DNA of 64,000 bases, taken from assembly GCF_018687475.1 (NCBI RefSeq), contig NZ_CP061292.1:992001-1056000 (forward strand), written 5' to 3'. How positions within the stretch are numbered: the stretch's first letter is position 1; each line of letters begins with the position of its first letter. The position numbers and the translations under genes were made by a program. Below the pieces are notes generated by a model, which worked only from the letters and a program-made list of their open reading frames with translations, did not search any database and had not been told where the DNA came from. This document shows, piece by piece, positions 55,701 through 64,000 of this stretch. This DNA is from Polynucleobacter sp. MWH-UH24A (lineage in GTDB: Bacteria; Pseudomonadota; Gammaproteobacteria; Burkholderiales; Burkholderiaceae).

Positions 55701-56712
55701 TGCGATACGAGTAACGTTTGACCCGCGCCAATCCTGAATCAATCACATACCGAATGTTCGGCACCGTCAACGAGGTCTCAGCCACATTGGTTGCCAACAC
55801 AATGCGGCGACCACTCCCTGTCTGGAATACCCGCTCTTGCTCACTCACGGCTTGCCGTGCAAACAAACTCAAGATCTCTGGATGAAAACGCTGTTGCAAC
55901 AATGGGTCTTTGCGCAATGCCTCGGCGCACTCCCGAATCTCCCGCTCACCCGGTAAGAACACTAAGACATCGCCAGCCCCCGCAGCACCCTCTCGCCACA
56001 CCTCACCAATTGCTTTGCAAACCGCCTCAGGAATTTCTAGTGCCTCTTTCTGACCAGCAACTTGCAATGGCGCATACCGTTGCTCCACCGGGAAGAGTCG
56101 ACCACTCACCTCAATCACTGGAGCAGCTTGACCATGGCTTGCAAAATGATTGGCAAAGCGTTGCGCATCGATTGTTGCTGAGGTAATGATGAGCTTAAGA
56201 TCGGGTCGCTTAGCGATCAGCTGTTTGAGATACCCCAGTAAGAAATCAATATTCAGGCTGCGCTCATGGGCCTCATCAATGATGATGGTGTCGTATTTTT
56301 TGAGAAGTGGGTCAGCCTGGGTCTCGGCCAACAAAATCCCATCGGTCATCAATTTGATCGACGCTTGGTTACTGGTGTGATCGGCAAAGCGGACTTGATA
56401 ACCCACATCCTCGCCGATGGGAGTGCCTAACTCTTGCGCAATTCGTTTAGCGGTACTTGTGGCGGCAATACGACGAGGCTGCGTATGGCCAATGAGTCTA
56501 CCTTGGTTGATTTTGCCGCGGCCCAGGCCTAAACAAATTTTGGGGAGCTGGGTCGTTTTACCCGAACCCGTTTCCCCACAAACAATGATCACAGGGCTTG
56601 CTAGCAAGGCTTTGGCGATCACCTCACGCTGGGAAGAGACTGGCAAACTCTCGGGGAATGCGATGGGCTTACCCCGCAACGCATGCCAAACGATTGCGCT
56701 TGACTCGCTCAT
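52762..56712 (-). CDS. hrpA: ATP-dependent RNA helicase HrpA
   Basis: DEAH-box RNA helicase of 1316 residues, full HrpA length. Walker A lies at about 46-53 (CGETGSGKTTQLPK), the DEAH box in IIIDEAHERSLN, motif III as ITSATIDAQRF, and motifs V/VI in LATNVAETSLTVPNIRYVID and QRAGRCGRV. After the helicase core come the HA2/OB domains and a long C-terminal DUF3418-type region ending ELRVALFAQELKTPM. In E. coli HrpA resolves collided or stalled ribosomes. It diverges from argA. Confidence 0.97.
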   Translation of the reverse strand: MSESSAIVWHALRGKPIAFPESLPVSSQREVIAKALLASPVIIVCGETGSGKTTQLPKICLGLGRGKINQGRLIGHTQPRRIAATSTAKRIAQELGTPIGEDVGYQVRFADHTSNQASIKLMTDGILLAETQADPLLKKYDTIIIDEAHERSLNIDFLLGYLKQLIAKRPDLKLIITSATIDAQRFANHFASHGQAAPVIEVSGRLFPVEQRYAPLQVAGQKEALEIPEAVCKAIGEVWREGAAGAGDVLVFLPGEREIRECAEALRKDPLLQQRFHPEILSLFARQAVSEQERVFQTGSGRRIVLATNVAETSLTVPNIRYVIDSGLARVKRYSYRNKVEQLQVEPISQAAANQRAGRCGRVADGICIRLYSEADYQGRPAYTDPEILRSSLAAVILRMAALRLPNIAQFPFIDKPLGRAIVDGMQLLEELGAIESTTEPDLQGQHRVQLSAIGKALAELPLDPRIGRILLAAREQQALKELTIIASAMACQDPRERPMEFASAADQAHLQFADERSEFLSFVKLWNWYQEALKHKQSNRQLENQCRSLFLSPRRLREWRDVHGQLHVLLAEKGWKENQTPATYEQIHTALLTGLLGYIGKRDEDASDQRGNKAGDYLGARGIRLFIWPGSSLGKKVGAWFVAGEIQETTRLYARTLAKIEPQWIERVAKHRLVKSLSDPFWDKERGEVLAFERATLYGLPVYHGRRVAYAPHDASEAHQLFIQKALVDGEMFGKVDTPALERETQAEAKRRYGKLFAFFWHNRQLIREIEALEHRSRRPDVLVDDELLCAFYRERIPETVYSRSGLQAWLEEDRVNLEQKDQSLRLQKSDLMRHEAAGISADRYPKTIVMNGVSLQTSYHFEPGSPKDGITLIVPITVLNQVDAIQAEWLVPGLCVEKVQLLLKSLPQKIRRHCIPLPESAKQFVQERLDGNSFGKGDLTDCLMRFIRNQNPIEIKRSDFRPEALPAHCHMNFRLIDEHGRQLELERNLNRLRSEYGGMAREAFQSLADTNINTVQTDQAEASPIQKGSYQAWDFGELPQTVTMTRGNQTIQGYPALVDRKTAVEFEVFDDPAEAKRVHRQGLCRLYSVVLKEHTKALHKQLPHAREIGLLFIQLGSVEELIEHIGMMAIERAMLQNQEPTNKMQFEESLKQGKPRLMLIAGEIAKHVLASLQEYAELHKKLIAAKALSSSAYDDMRSQLQGLIHSQFVKQVPYEHLVHLPRYLKAIALRIDKLRSNASRDAQNQRDWESVARPWQRMVQESKGMLGMNDEHNTRLREFRWQLEELRVALFAQELKTPMPMSVKRLEKVLASLR

Positions 56713-56782
56713 ACCAAACCCTTGACCTTGGTATTTAGGAATGGCTGTCTATCATTTATTTGGTATCTAAGCGCTTGCACCC

Positions 56783-56788
56783 TATAAT
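56783..56788 (+). promoter_or_regulatory. -10 box of argA
   Basis: TATAAT with TTTGGT 18 bases upstream (56759-56764) as a possible -35. The ATG lies 9 bases after the -10, so the leader would be 0-4 bases. Confidence 0.6.
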
Positions 56789-56797
56789 TTTCGCATT

Positions 56798-58147
56798 ATG
56801 TCCGCGCTTCCATCCTCATCCCACTCCAATCACTTTCCCTTCGTTGGCTGGCTACGCGAGGTAGCGCCCTATATCCATGCCTTTCGCGAGAAGACCTTCG
56901 TGATCGCCTTTGCGGGTGAGCTCGCCCAAGACTTTGATCAACTGGAGAACCTCATTGAGGATATTGCCATGTTGCACGCCATGGGCATGCGCATTGTCCT
57001 GGTTCATGGCATTCGCCCCCAAATTGATGAGCAGCTCTCCTTGCGCAAGATTAAGAGTAAGTTTGGTAAGGGCCATATGAGCAGTTACCGAATTACCGAT
57101 TCTGCGGCTCTGGAGTGTGTGAAAGAAGCGGCTGGAGAACTGCGTCTTGATATTGAAGCTGCATTTAGTCGGGGTCTGCCCAATACACCCATGGCGGGCT
57201 CACGCATCTCCGTGATCTCGGGTAACTTTATTACGGCAATGCCGATTGGCGTAGTCGATGGCATCGACTACCTTCTCACCGGACTCGTTCGCAAGGTGGA
57301 CTCGGAGTCCATTCGGATGTCGCTTAATAGCGGCAAACTTGTTCTCCTCTCACCACTCGGGTTCTCACCGACCGGTCAGGCATTTAACTTATCGTTTGAA
57401 GATGTGGCTGCCGCTACCGCTGCAGCACTGAAGGCCGATAAGCTCATGTTCTTAACCCCATTCCCAGGGTTGCACGATGAGGAAGGTCATCTGGTTACTG
57501 AACTATCGATCGCTCAGTTGCAGGACTACTTGCAGCTCTACCCTGACCTACCCAGCAATATGCGCAACTTCTTAAACACGGCCATGCGCGCGGTGCGCTC
57601 GGGTGTGAGCCGTGCACACTTCTTACCCTGCGATCGGGATGGTGTTTTACTCGAAGAGTTGTTCACGCACGATGGCGTAGGCATGATGCTGGCCGCCTCC
57701 GACATTGAGAACCTGCGCGAGGCAACGCAAGACGATGTGGGTGGTATTTTGCAACTCACGCTGCCACTCGAGGCCGAGGGTATTTTGGCTGCGCGTGGGC
57801 AAGAAGTACTCGAGCGCGATATTGCTCGGTTCTCGGTCATCGAGCACGACAAGGTCTTATTTGGTTGTGCCGCCCTCTTTCCGTTTCCCAATGGTGTCGG
57901 TGAACTGGCATGCCTAGTGGTTGATCCCAACTCCCAAGGCTCGGGCGATGGCGAACGGCTATTGAAGCGCATTGAAGCCCGCGCCAAGCAAGAAGGCATC
58001 AATACCTTATTTGTTTTAACAACCCGGACTGAGCATTGGTTCCTCAAGCGCGGTTTTGTACGTGCCACCGTTGACGATCTCCCAGAAGAGCGCAAGCAGA
58101 TCTATAACTGGGACCGTAAATCCATGGTGCTTACCAAAAGGATTTAA
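56798..58147 (+). CDS. argA: amino-acid N-acetyltransferase (N-acetylglutamate synthase) ArgA
   Basis: First step of arginine biosynthesis, acetylating glutamate. 449 residues: N-terminal amino-acid-kinase-like domain (about 20-290, IVLVHGIRPQIDEQL; SGNFITAMPIGVVDG), which in the family binds the arginine feedback inhibitor, and a C-terminal GNAT domain (about 300-445) with the acetyl-CoA loop PNSQGSGDGERLLKRIE and TTRTEHWFLKRGFV. The start codon follows a TATAAT by only 9 bases without a ribosome site, so the mRNA is probably leaderless. It diverges from hrpA; yggX follows. Confidence 0.96.
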   Translation: MSALPSSSHSNHFPFVGWLREVAPYIHAFREKTFVIAFAGELAQDFDQLENLIEDIAMLHAMGMRIVLVHGIRPQIDEQLSLRKIKSKFGKGHMSSYRITDSAALECVKEAAGELRLDIEAAFSRGLPNTPMAGSRISVISGNFITAMPIGVVDGIDYLLTGLVRKVDSESIRMSLNSGKLVLLSPLGFSPTGQAFNLSFEDVAAATAAALKADKLMFLTPFPGLHDEEGHLVTELSIAQLQDYLQLYPDLPSNMRNFLNTAMRAVRSGVSRAHFLPCDRDGVLLEELFTHDGVGMMLAASDIENLREATQDDVGGILQLTLPLEAEGILAARGQEVLERDIARFSVIEHDKVLFGCAALFPFPNGVGELACLVVDPNSQGSGDGERLLKRIEARAKQEGINTLFVLTTRTEHWFLKRGFVRATVDDLPEERKQIYNWDRKSMVLTKRI

Positions 58148-58190
58148 TCCCCTTATTCAGGGATGTCATACCAACCTGGCCATGACTGCC

Positions 58191-58196
58191 TATAAT
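58191..58196 (+). promoter_or_regulatory. -10 box upstream of yggX
   Basis: TATAAT 28 bases before the ATG chosen for yggX. Transcription would start near 58203, downstream of the ATG at 58198, which supports the later start codon. Confidence 0.55.
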
Positions 58197-58224
58197 CATG
58201 GCAATTAGTTCAATCGAGGTTGAT

Positions 58225-58497
58225 ATGGCACGAATGGTTCAATGCATTAAGCTCAATAAAGAAGCCGAGGGTTTAGATTTTGCTCCCCTGCCTGGCGATT
58301 TGGGTAAAAAGATCTGGAATCAGGTTTCCAAAGAGGCGTGGGCGGATTGGCTCAAGCACCAAACCATGCTCATTAATGAGAACCGCCTCAATATGGCCGA
58401 CCCCCGAGCCCGCCAATACCTTCTCAAGCAGGTCGAGAAGTATTTCTTTGAAGGTGGTGCGGATATGGCAAGTGGCTATGTACCACCATCGCAGTAA
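58225..58497 (+). CDS. yggX: oxidative-damage protection / Fe(2+)-trafficking protein YggX
   Basis: A 90-residue protein of the YggX family, which protects Fe-S clusters from oxidation in enterobacteria. The sequence [20 protein letters not shown], then [20 protein letters not shown] and [20 protein letters not shown] is typical throughout. The ATG at 58225 has GAGG five bases upstream; the in-frame ATG at 58198 overlaps the predicted -10 region and would not be on the transcript. It converges with rpiA. Confidence 0.95.
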   Translation: MARMVQCIKLNKEAEGLDFAPLPGDLGKKIWNQVSKEAWADWLKHQTMLINENRLNMADPRARQYLLKQVEKYFFEGGADMASGYVPPSQ

Positions 58498-58503
58498 TTG
58501 CGT

Positions 58504-59229
58504 TTAGCTAAAACGTAGAGATTCTACAGTTTCCTTTTTACCCAAAAGCAATACATCTGCTTTGCGTTTGGCAAAGAGTCCAACGCTAATCACGCCCGGG
58601 ATTTGATTAATCGCTGCTTCAAGCGCAATCGGATCTTGAATCGATAAACCATGGATATCCACAATCCATCCCTTGTTATCAGTGAGGTAGGGTTGACCTT
58701 CGGCTTTACCGGATTTAATGAGTCTTAATTGAGCTTGCCCGCCCAATAGTGCAAGCGCCTTGTTCACTGCTGTTTGTGCCATGGGAATAATCTCGACCGG
58801 AAGAGGAAAGTGGCCCAGTTGCTGCACCAGTTTGCTCTCATCGCAAATGCAGACAAATTCTTGTGCCATGCTGGCAATAATCTTCTCGCGGGTTAAAGCA
58901 CCACCGCCACCTTTGATCATATGACCCTGTGGGTTAATCTCGTCGGCACCGTCCACATAGATTGGCATGGGGTGGGATTGCTTTGCAATCGCATCAGGTA
59001 ATTGGTTGGCATCGACGACATGAAAGCCTAATTTAAGCAAACGCTCCGTACTTGCCAGTGAACTTGAGATCACTCCCGCAAAATGATCGCGGTGCGGTGC
59101 AAGTAGATCAATAAACCAATTTGCGGTTGAGCCGGTCCCAATCCCTAAATACTGCCCTTTGGGCATCTTTTGGATTACGTACTCTTTAGCTGCCTGGGCA
59201 ACGCGTTTTTTGAGATCGTCTTGGCTCAT
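58504..59229 (-). CDS. rpiA: ribose-5-phosphate isomerase A
   Basis: Interconverts ribose 5-phosphate and ribulose 5-phosphate (pentose phosphate pathway). 241 residues. Blocks: YLGIGTGSTANWFIDLL (phosphate loop), YVDGADEINPQGHMIKGGGG (catalytic Asp, Glu, Lys) and AREKII-like LTREKIIASMA. It diverges from tal, so the two non-oxidative pentose-phosphate enzymes share a 47-base intergenic region. Confidence 0.97.
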   Translation of the reverse strand: MSQDDLKKRVAQAAKEYVIQKMPKGQYLGIGTGSTANWFIDLLAPHRDHFAGVISSSLASTERLLKLGFHVVDANQLPDAIAKQSHPMPIYVDGADEINPQGHMIKGGGGALTREKIIASMAQEFVCICDESKLVQQLGHFPLPVEIIPMAQTAVNKALALLGGQAQLRLIKSGKAEGQPYLTDNKGWIVDIHGLSIQDPIALEAAINQIPGVISVGLFAKRKADVLLLGKKETVESLRFS

Positions 59230-59276
59230 GAAGGCAATGATACAGAAGGATATTCGCTATCATATGCCTTTACTCT

Positions 59277-60221
59277 ATGGATACACTGGCTCAACTCAAA
59301 CGCTTTACCACGGTGGTTGCCGATACTGGCGACTTTGAGCGGATGCGTGCTTTTGCCCCCCAGGACGCAACAACAAACCCTTCACTCATTCTTAAGGCGG
59401 TCTTGCAACCCGCGTACCAAGCTTTAGTTTCAGCGGTACAGCGTGACAATCCGAAAGCCTCGCCCACTCAATTGATTGATCGGATCTTAGTGGCGTTTGG
59501 GGCGGAGATTCTGCGCATTGTGCCGGGTCGGGTCTCAACCGAGGTTGATGCGCGTCTTTCGTTTGACACTGCTGCCACCATTGCGAAGGCCAAAGAGATC
59601 ATGGCGCTGTATGGGGCACTTGGTATTCCTCGCGAGCGGGTCTTAATCAAACTTGCCAGCACTTGGGAAAGTATTGTGGCAGCCCGTGAGCTCGAGCAAG
59701 AAGGCATTCATTGCAATATGACTTTGCTTTTTTCTGTGGTGCAAGCAGTAGCGTGCGCTGATGCAAAAGCCCGATTGATTTCACCATTTGTGGGGCGCAT
59801 TAGCGATTGGTATAAGAAGTCCTTGGGTGATCAATGGTCTCTCGAGCAATACGGGGGCGCCAATGACCCTGGAGTGCAATCGGTGCGGAGCATCTATACC
59901 TATTACAAACACTTTGAGATTGAAACCGAGATCATGGGGGCGAGTTTTCGCAATACCAGCCAGATCTTAGAACTGGCAGGTTGCGATCTACTCACCATCA
60001 GCCCTGAACTCTTGGCTGAGTTGCAAGCCAGTCATGAACCAGTCAGTCCTAAATTGCGAGTCGCAGATGCTAAATCAGCTAGTGTTGAGCGGCTGAACTT
60101 GGATCCGGCAAGTTTTGGGAAGCTATTAGCAGAGAACACCATGGCTTCCGAGAAACTCCAAGAAGGCATTCACGCTTTTTGTACTGATATCGAGAAGCTT
60201 GAAGCCTTGCTAACTCGCTAA
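59277..60221 (+). CDS. tal: transaldolase
   Basis: Pentose-phosphate enzyme transferring a dihydroxyacetone unit; TalB-type, 314 residues. [13 protein letters not shown] is the N-terminal motif, and the Schiff-base lysine is near K125 ([16 protein letters not shown]). Other blocks: [34 protein letters not shown] and [27 protein letters not shown] 13 bases before the ATG and absence of a ribosome site suggest a very short leader. It diverges from rpiA and its stop touches the rlmB stop. Confidence 0.97.
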   Translation: MDTLAQLKRFTTVVADTGDFERMRAFAPQDATTNPSLILKAVLQPAYQALVSAVQRDNPKASPTQLIDRILVAFGAEILRIVPGRVSTEVDARLSFDTAATIAKAKEIMALYGALGIPRERVLIKLASTWESIVAARELEQEGIHCNMTLLFSVVQAVACADAKARLISPFVGRISDWYKKSLGDQWSLEQYGGANDPGVQSVRSIYTYYKHFEIETEIMGASFRNTSQILELAGCDLLTISPELLAELQASHEPVSPKLRVADAKSASVERLNLDPASFGKLLAENTMASEKLQEGIHAFCTDIEKLEALLTR

Positions 60222-60983
60222 TCACTTCTTCAGTGATTTAGCGTGTGCTCGTTGGCGGCGTGCCTCATAGAGGGTCACACCTGTGGCTACCGAAACGTTT
60301 AAGCTCTCGACCGCCCCTTGCATCGGAATATGCACTAATTGATCACAGGTCTCACGGGTTAAACGCCGCATGCCTTCACCTTCCGCACCCATCACTATCG
60401 CAGTGGGTCCTTTGAGGTCAACGTCGTAGATCGACTTATCGGCCTCATCATCGGTACCGATCAACCAAACTCCAAGCTCTTGCATCTCACGCATCGTTCT
60501 CGCAAGATTGGTCACCGTAATGATTGGGATCACCTCGGCAGCGCCACTGGCTACTTTACTCACGGTGGCATTGATGCTGGCCGAGCGATCTTTTGGCACG
60601 ATCACGCCATGCACCCCGGCACCATCGGCTGCGCGTAAGCAGGCGCCAAAATTATGTGGATCAGTAATGCCATCAAGCACTAAGAGTAAGGGTGGATCAC
60701 TTTTGACATCCAAACTGTCCAACAGTTCTGGTAAGGTTCTCGCTACAGAAATACCCTCAGCCATCGCCACAATCCCTTGATGGCGATCATGCCCCGCTAA
60801 GTTATGTAAGCGTTCCGCATTGGCTGAATAAAGTCGCTTTCCCAAAATGGGTTCGGCTTGCTTGATAAAGTCTGCCATGCGTCGATCGCGCCTTGCAGGA
60901 TCATAGTAAACCGACTGAATACTCTGGGGGTCGACCCGTAAGCGGGTCTGCACCGCATGAAATCCCAACAGCAGTTGCTTCAT
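60222..60983 (-). CDS. rlmB: 23S rRNA (guanosine-2'-O)-methyltransferase RlmB
   Basis: SpoU (TrmH)-family methyltransferase modifying G2251 of 23S rRNA. 253 residues. N-terminal substrate-binding domain (about 1-80), then the trefoil-knot domain with motif 1 [16 protein letters not shown], motif 2 [14 protein letters not shown] and motif 3 [18 protein letters not shown]. It overlaps the rnr stop by 4 bases; the rnr-rlmB pair is conserved in proteobacteria. Confidence 0.96.
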   Translation of the reverse strand: MKQLLLGFHAVQTRLRVDPQSIQSVYYDPARRDRRMADFIKQAEPILGKRLYSANAERLHNLAGHDRHQGIVAMAEGISVARTLPELLDSLDVKSDPPLLLVLDGITDPHNFGACLRAADGAGVHGVIVPKDRSASINATVSKVASGAAEVIPIITVTNLARTMREMQELGVWLIGTDDEADKSIYDVDLKGPTAIVMGAEGEGMRRLTRETCDQLVHIPMQGAVESLNVSVATGVTLYEARRQRAHAKSLKK

Positions 60984-63307
60984 TTGCGTTTGCCCTTATG
61001 GCTCTTGCGACCGGTACCCTGACCCATCGATGGCTGCCGCGCGGTCTTACCAGTTTTTGTCTTTGATTTCTTACTCGCGGTCGTAGCCTCGCGCTTAGGC
61101 GCTTTCTCAGCAGGACGGGTCTTCTTGTGTGCTGCTTTTTTACTGGGGCGCCCTGAATCATTTGCCAACACAGTTGATTTAAAGCGCATTCCATCGCGCT
61201 CGTGATTGGTATTCGCTTTGACGAGACTAAACTCGATCTTACGAGCATCAAGATCAACTCGGCTGACCAAGACGTGCAAGCGATCACCGATTCGATACCG
61301 TATCCCGGTGCGCTCACCCCGTAACTCCTGACGGGCCTCATCGTATTGGTAATAATCGCCACCCAACTCAGTGACGTGCACCATGCCCTCTACAAATAAA
61401 CTCTCGAGTTGCACAAAGAGACCAAAATTAGCAACGCCCGTAATCGTGCCTGCGTATTCTTGACCTAAGTGGTCGCGCATGTAATAGCACTTGAGCCATG
61501 CCTCCACATCGCGTGAGGCTTCATCGGCACGGCGTTCATTGGCAGAGCAATGTACCCCAAACTGAGCCCAGACGGCAAGCGCTGCACCTTCTTTCGATCC
61601 TTTGGTATTGCCTGCTCGTTTGGCTCTGGCCTTCGCATCCTGCTGTGACTGCTTCACAGCTGCAGCATTGGCCCGGCCCTGACCCTTACGAGGCATGGTG
61701 AGGTTCATCGGCACATCCTCTGGCAAGTGCGGATGATAGGCTTTCTTACTCAAGATCGCTTTAATGGAACGATGCACCAAGAGATCGGGGTAACGTCGGA
61801 TGGGGCTCGTAAAGTGGGCGTATGCTGGGTAGGACAAACCAAAGTGGCCTTCATTCTCGGGCTGGTAAATCGCTTGTTGCATCGATCGCAGAATCAGCAT
61901 CTGTAAGGTACTGGCATCGGGCCGACCTTTGATCTCTTTCATGAGCTTTGCAAAATCTTTGGGGTGTGGCTTCTCGTTTCCAGTGAGATGTAAACCAGTG
62001 GTTCGTAATACCTGTTTGAGGGTCTGTACTTTCTCGATCGATGGTTCGCCGTGTACCCGAAAGAGGCTGAGATGGTGATGCTTTTGTAAGAAATTAGCAG
62101 CGCAGACGTTTGCGGTCAGCATGCATTCTTCAATTAAGCGATGGGCGTCATTACGTAACCTCGGCTCAATACGCAAGATTTTGCCTAGCTCATTACTGAT
62201 GATCTGGGTCTCAACGGTCTCAAAATCAATGGCACCGCGTTTCTCACGGGCTGCAAATAATATTTTGTAGAGCTGGTAGAGGTGATTGAGTTGTTCATTG
62301 AACTGTGCAAAGCGCACTGCCTCGGGTCCACGGGTATTACTCAAGATCTCCCAAACGGTATCGTAGGTAAAGCGTTGCGCCGAATGCATCACGCCTTGGT
62401 AAAACTGATACGCCAGAATCTCCCCGCGTTGATCCACCACCGCATCGCAGACCATACATAGGCGATCCACTTCGGGATTGAGGGAGCAAAGGCCATTGGA
62501 GATTTTCTCCGGCAGCATCGGGATCACTCTGCGAGGGAAATACACCGAGGTGGCCCGCAGCAGCGCATCTTTATCGAGTGGATGACCAGGCTTCACATAA
62601 TGCGCCACATCAGCAATTGCCACGATTAAACGCCAGGCTTTGATCTGACCATACTGCACGGGCTCGCAATAGACCGCATCATCGAAGTCTCTAGCATCGG
62701 CACCATCGATCGTAATCAGTGGAATATCGCGCAGATCGACTCGGCCTTTGAGATCATCTTGCGTTACTGCATTTGGTAATGCTTCAGCCTCTTTTAAGGC
62801 AGCTGGTGAGAACGTGTGCGGCACGCCGTATTTACGAACCGCGATCTCGATCTCCATGCCAGGGTCATCGATCTCACCTAAAACCTCAACGACGCGACCC
62901 ACCGCTTGTCGATAACTATCGGGGTAATCAATGATCTCGACACTCACCACCTGACCTAGTTTGGCCATGCCTTGGCCACGTGGTGGGATCAAAATGTCGT
63001 GACCAATGCGTTTGTCTTCAGGTGCCACAATCAACACGCCGTTCTCATTAAGAAGGCGTCCAATGACCAAGCGATTGGCGTGCACCAGAACTTCCACAAT
63101 CTGACCCTCGGGGCGTCCGCGACGATCCGTACCCAATACTCGAATCGAGACCCGATCACCATGCATGACCCGAGCCATCTCGCGCTCGGTCAAAAAGATG
63201 TCTTCACCACCATCGTCTGGAACCACAAAGCCAAAGCCATCACGGTGACCTTGTACCGTACCCATGCGATCGCTATCGCGGGTGATGGGTTGATCCGACT
63301 TACGCAT
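60980..63307 (-). CDS. rnr: ribonuclease R
   Basis: Processive 3'-5' exoribonuclease of the RNB family that degrades structured RNA. About 775 residues. N-terminal cold-shock-like domains ([19 protein letters not shown]), the RNB catalytic core with the metal aspartates in [18 protein letters not shown], followed by [14 protein letters not shown] and [15 protein letters not shown], and an S1 domain ([19 protein letters not shown]). A Lys/Arg-rich tail follows (last about 60 residues), typical of RNase R. The start is the ATG at 63305-63307; the upstream open part begins with TTG and is less likely. It is co-transcribed with rlmB. Confidence 0.96.
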   Translation of the reverse strand: MRKSDQPITRDSDRMGTVQGHRDGFGFVVPDDGGEDIFLTEREMARVMHGDRVSIRVLGTDRRGRPEGQIVEVLVHANRLVIGRLLNENGVLIVAPEDKRIGHDILIPPRGQGMAKLGQVVSVEIIDYPDSYRQAVGRVVEVLGEIDDPGMEIEIAVRKYGVPHTFSPAALKEAEALPNAVTQDDLKGRVDLRDIPLITIDGADARDFDDAVYCEPVQYGQIKAWRLIVAIADVAHYVKPGHPLDKDALLRATSVYFPRRVIPMLPEKISNGLCSLNPEVDRLCMVCDAVVDQRGEILAYQFYQGVMHSAQRFTYDTVWEILSNTRGPEAVRFAQFNEQLNHLYQLYKILFAAREKRGAIDFETVETQIISNELGKILRIEPRLRNDAHRLIEECMLTANVCAANFLQKHHHLSLFRVHGEPSIEKVQTLKQVLRTTGLHLTGNEKPHPKDFAKLMKEIKGRPDASTLQMLILRSMQQAIYQPENEGHFGLSYPAYAHFTSPIRRYPDLLVHRSIKAILSKKAYHPHLPEDVPMNLTMPRKGQGRANAAAVKQSQQDAKARAKRAGNTKGSKEGAALAVWAQFGVHCSANERRADEASRDVEAWLKCYYMRDHLGQEYAGTITGVANFGLFVQLESLFVEGMVHVTELGGDYYQYDEARQELRGERTGIRYRIGDRLHVLVSRVDLDARKIEFSLVKANTNHERDGMRFKSTVLANDSGRPSKKAAHKKTRPAEKAPKREATTASKKSKTKTGKTARQPSMGQGTGRKSHKGKRK

Positions 63308-63341
63308 GAACGGCTTTCGCAATTGAGGTCATGAGAGTGAT

Positions 63342-63373
63342 TTGACCACAATGTGAAGGCAGCAACCTATAAT
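63342..63373 (+). promoter_or_regulatory. promoter of tRNA-Leu
   Basis: TTGACC (63342-63347) and TATAAT (63368-63373), with a 20-base spacer, longer than ideal. The -10 is 8 bases before the tRNA 5' end. Confidence 0.55.
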
Positions 63374-63381
63374 GCACAAAT

Positions 63382-63468
63382 GCCCAAATGGCGAAATTGG
63401 TAGACGCACCAGCTTCAGGTGCTGGCGATCGAAAGGTTGTGGAGGTTCGAGTCCTCTTTTGGGCACCA
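63382..63468 (+). tRNA. tRNA-Leu (anticodon CAG)
   Basis: An 87-base class II tRNA including the encoded CCA. Acceptor GCCCAAA pairs with TTTGGGC near the 3' end; D-arm sequence GGCGAAATTGGTAGACGCAC; anticodon stem-loop CCAGC-TTCAGGT-GCTGG with anticodon CAG; long variable arm GCGATCGAAAGGTTGT; T-arm GGTTCGAGTCC. It reads CUG leucine codons. It stands alone between rnr and purA with its own promoter. Confidence 0.97.
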
Positions 63469-63476
63469 AAATGCAA

Positions 63477-63497
63477 GAGGATTAGCTACCAATCCTC
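63477..63497. terminator. hairpin between tRNA-Leu and purA
   Basis: GAGGATT-N7-AATCCTC, a perfect 7-bp stem between the convergent tRNA and purA genes, followed on the plus strand by ATTTA. Probably a bidirectional transcript end, though the U-run is poor. Confidence 0.55.
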
Positions 63498-63499
63498 AT

Positions 63500-64000
63500 T
63501 TACGCTTCAAACGGATGGTGCAAGAGGATGGTCTCATCGCGCTCGGGACCCGTAGAGACCATCGCAATCGGTTTACCGCAGATCGCTTCAACTCGTTTGA
63601 GATAGTCCTGAGCGGTCTTGGGTAATTTGTTCCAATCGGTAATCCCAACCGTACTATCGGTCCAACCCTTAAAGTCTTCATAGATCGGTACGCAGCGTGC
63701 CACCGCTTCAGCACCGCGTGGCAATACATCCAAGGTCTTGCCATCTAGTTTATAGCCCACACAAAGACGAATGGTCTCAATGCCATCGAGCACGTCTAGC
63801 TTAGTGATGCATAAGCCGGAGAGTCCATTGATTTGGATGGAGCGCTTGAGTGCAGCTGCATCGAGCCAGCCAGTGCGCCGTGGTCGTCCAGTTACCGACC
63901 CAAACTCTTTACCAACCTCAGCGAGCCGTATACCCACCGGATCTTGTTTGTTGGGGTTCTCATGGTCATACAACTCACTGGGGAATGGCCCAGCACCCAC
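63500..64000 (-). CDS. purA: adenylosuccinate synthetase PurA (5' end beyond window)
   Basis: Joins IMP and aspartate with GTP in AMP synthesis. The visible 166 residues are the C-terminal part of a roughly 430-residue enzyme; the N-terminus with the GTP loop lies beyond base 64000. Family blocks: [48 protein letters not shown] and the guanine-binding end [12 protein letters not shown]. The apparent start shown inside the window is only an internal Met. Confidence 0.95.
   Translation of the reverse strand: MGAGPFPSELYDHENPNKQDPVGIRLAEVGKEFGSVTGRPRRTGWLDAAALKRSIQINGLSGLCITKLDVLDGIETIRLCVGYKLDGKTLDVLPRGAEAVARCVPIYEDFKGWTDSTVGITDWNKLPKTAQDYLKRVEAICGKPIAMVSTGPERDETILLHHPFEA

Noticed and set aside
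58198..58224. ATG at 58198 as the yggX start
   Set aside because: It lies at the predicted -10/transcription start and lacks a ribosome site; the ATG at 58225 has GAGG and the family N-terminus.
1..64000. Search for CRISPR arrays, transposons, prophage, toxin-antitoxin or defence islands
   Set aside because: No spaced direct repeats, transposase, integrase, phage or restriction genes were recognised; all genes look like core housekeeping genes of uniform style.

Overview
This window is ordinary, well-kept chromosomal DNA from a betaproteobacterium. It most resembles Burkholderiaceae of the Polynucleobacter type (freshwater, small genome). That assignment is an inference from gene order (sdhCDAB-sdhE-gltA-leuC-leuD, aceE-aceF-lpdA, glnA-ntrB-ntrC), short intergenic gaps, moderate GC, a DUF2863-type protein and a TIGR01841-type phasin. 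I see no rRNA, insertion sequence, prophage, CRISPR array, toxin-antitoxin pair or other sign of a mobile or defence island. Nearly every base is coding and no gap exceeds about 190 bases.

Layout. 1-7.1 kb (minus): TCA-cycle genes sdhC, sdhD, sdhA, sdhB, sdhE and gltA run straight into leucine biosynthesis (leuC, a small lipoprotein, leuD; leuD is cut by the window edge). 7.2-9.5 kb: a GntR/HutC regulator diverges from mdh, followed by a small MliC-like secreted protein. 9.5-16.8 kb: DUF2863 protein, yaaA, a SulP transporter without a STAS domain, an aminotransferase, a YfcG-like GST, a 3-hydroxyacyl-CoA dehydrogenase and two small membrane proteins. 16.9-25.5 kb (plus): rarA, SOS-controlled umuDC, a periplasmic cyclophilin, a pabB-pabC fusion, a NUDIX hydrolase, the N-end-rule transferases aat and bpt, and pyrD. 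25.6-30.1 kb: IclR regulator, PBP7-like peptidase, EamA transporter plus HDAC-like deacetylase, and a phasin with a clear promoter and terminator.

30.1-36.0 kb (minus): the pyruvate dehydrogenase operon aceE-aceF-lpdA, divergent from a membrane sensor kinase/FixJ-type regulator pair, then folD and prlC. 42.4-52.7 kb (minus): esterase-like secreted protein, xthA, ntrC, ntrB and glnA (with a sigma54 promoter and two NtrC sites), then a CinA-type protein, an EI24 membrane protein, a sterol-desaturase-like hydroxylase, a polysaccharide deacetylase and a beta-propeller protein. 52.8-64 kb: hrpA, argA, yggX, rpiA, tal, rlmB, rnr, tRNA-Leu(CAG) and the 3' part of purA.

The window therefore centres on acetyl-CoA supply and use (PDH, citrate synthase, SDH, MDH, PHB phasin), nitrogen assimilation and genome maintenance. 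The most informative signals are regulatory. A 15-bp TGTTGCA-A-TGCAACA palindrome sits over the phasin -35 box, has a 14/15 copy before sdhC and a weaker copy before aceE. The glnA control region is almost textbook NtrC/sigma54. A perfect SOS box abuts the umuD start codon. Several genes have a -10 box about 6 nt before the start codon, which suggests leaderless mRNAs. I found no convincing previously undescribed multi-gene system here.
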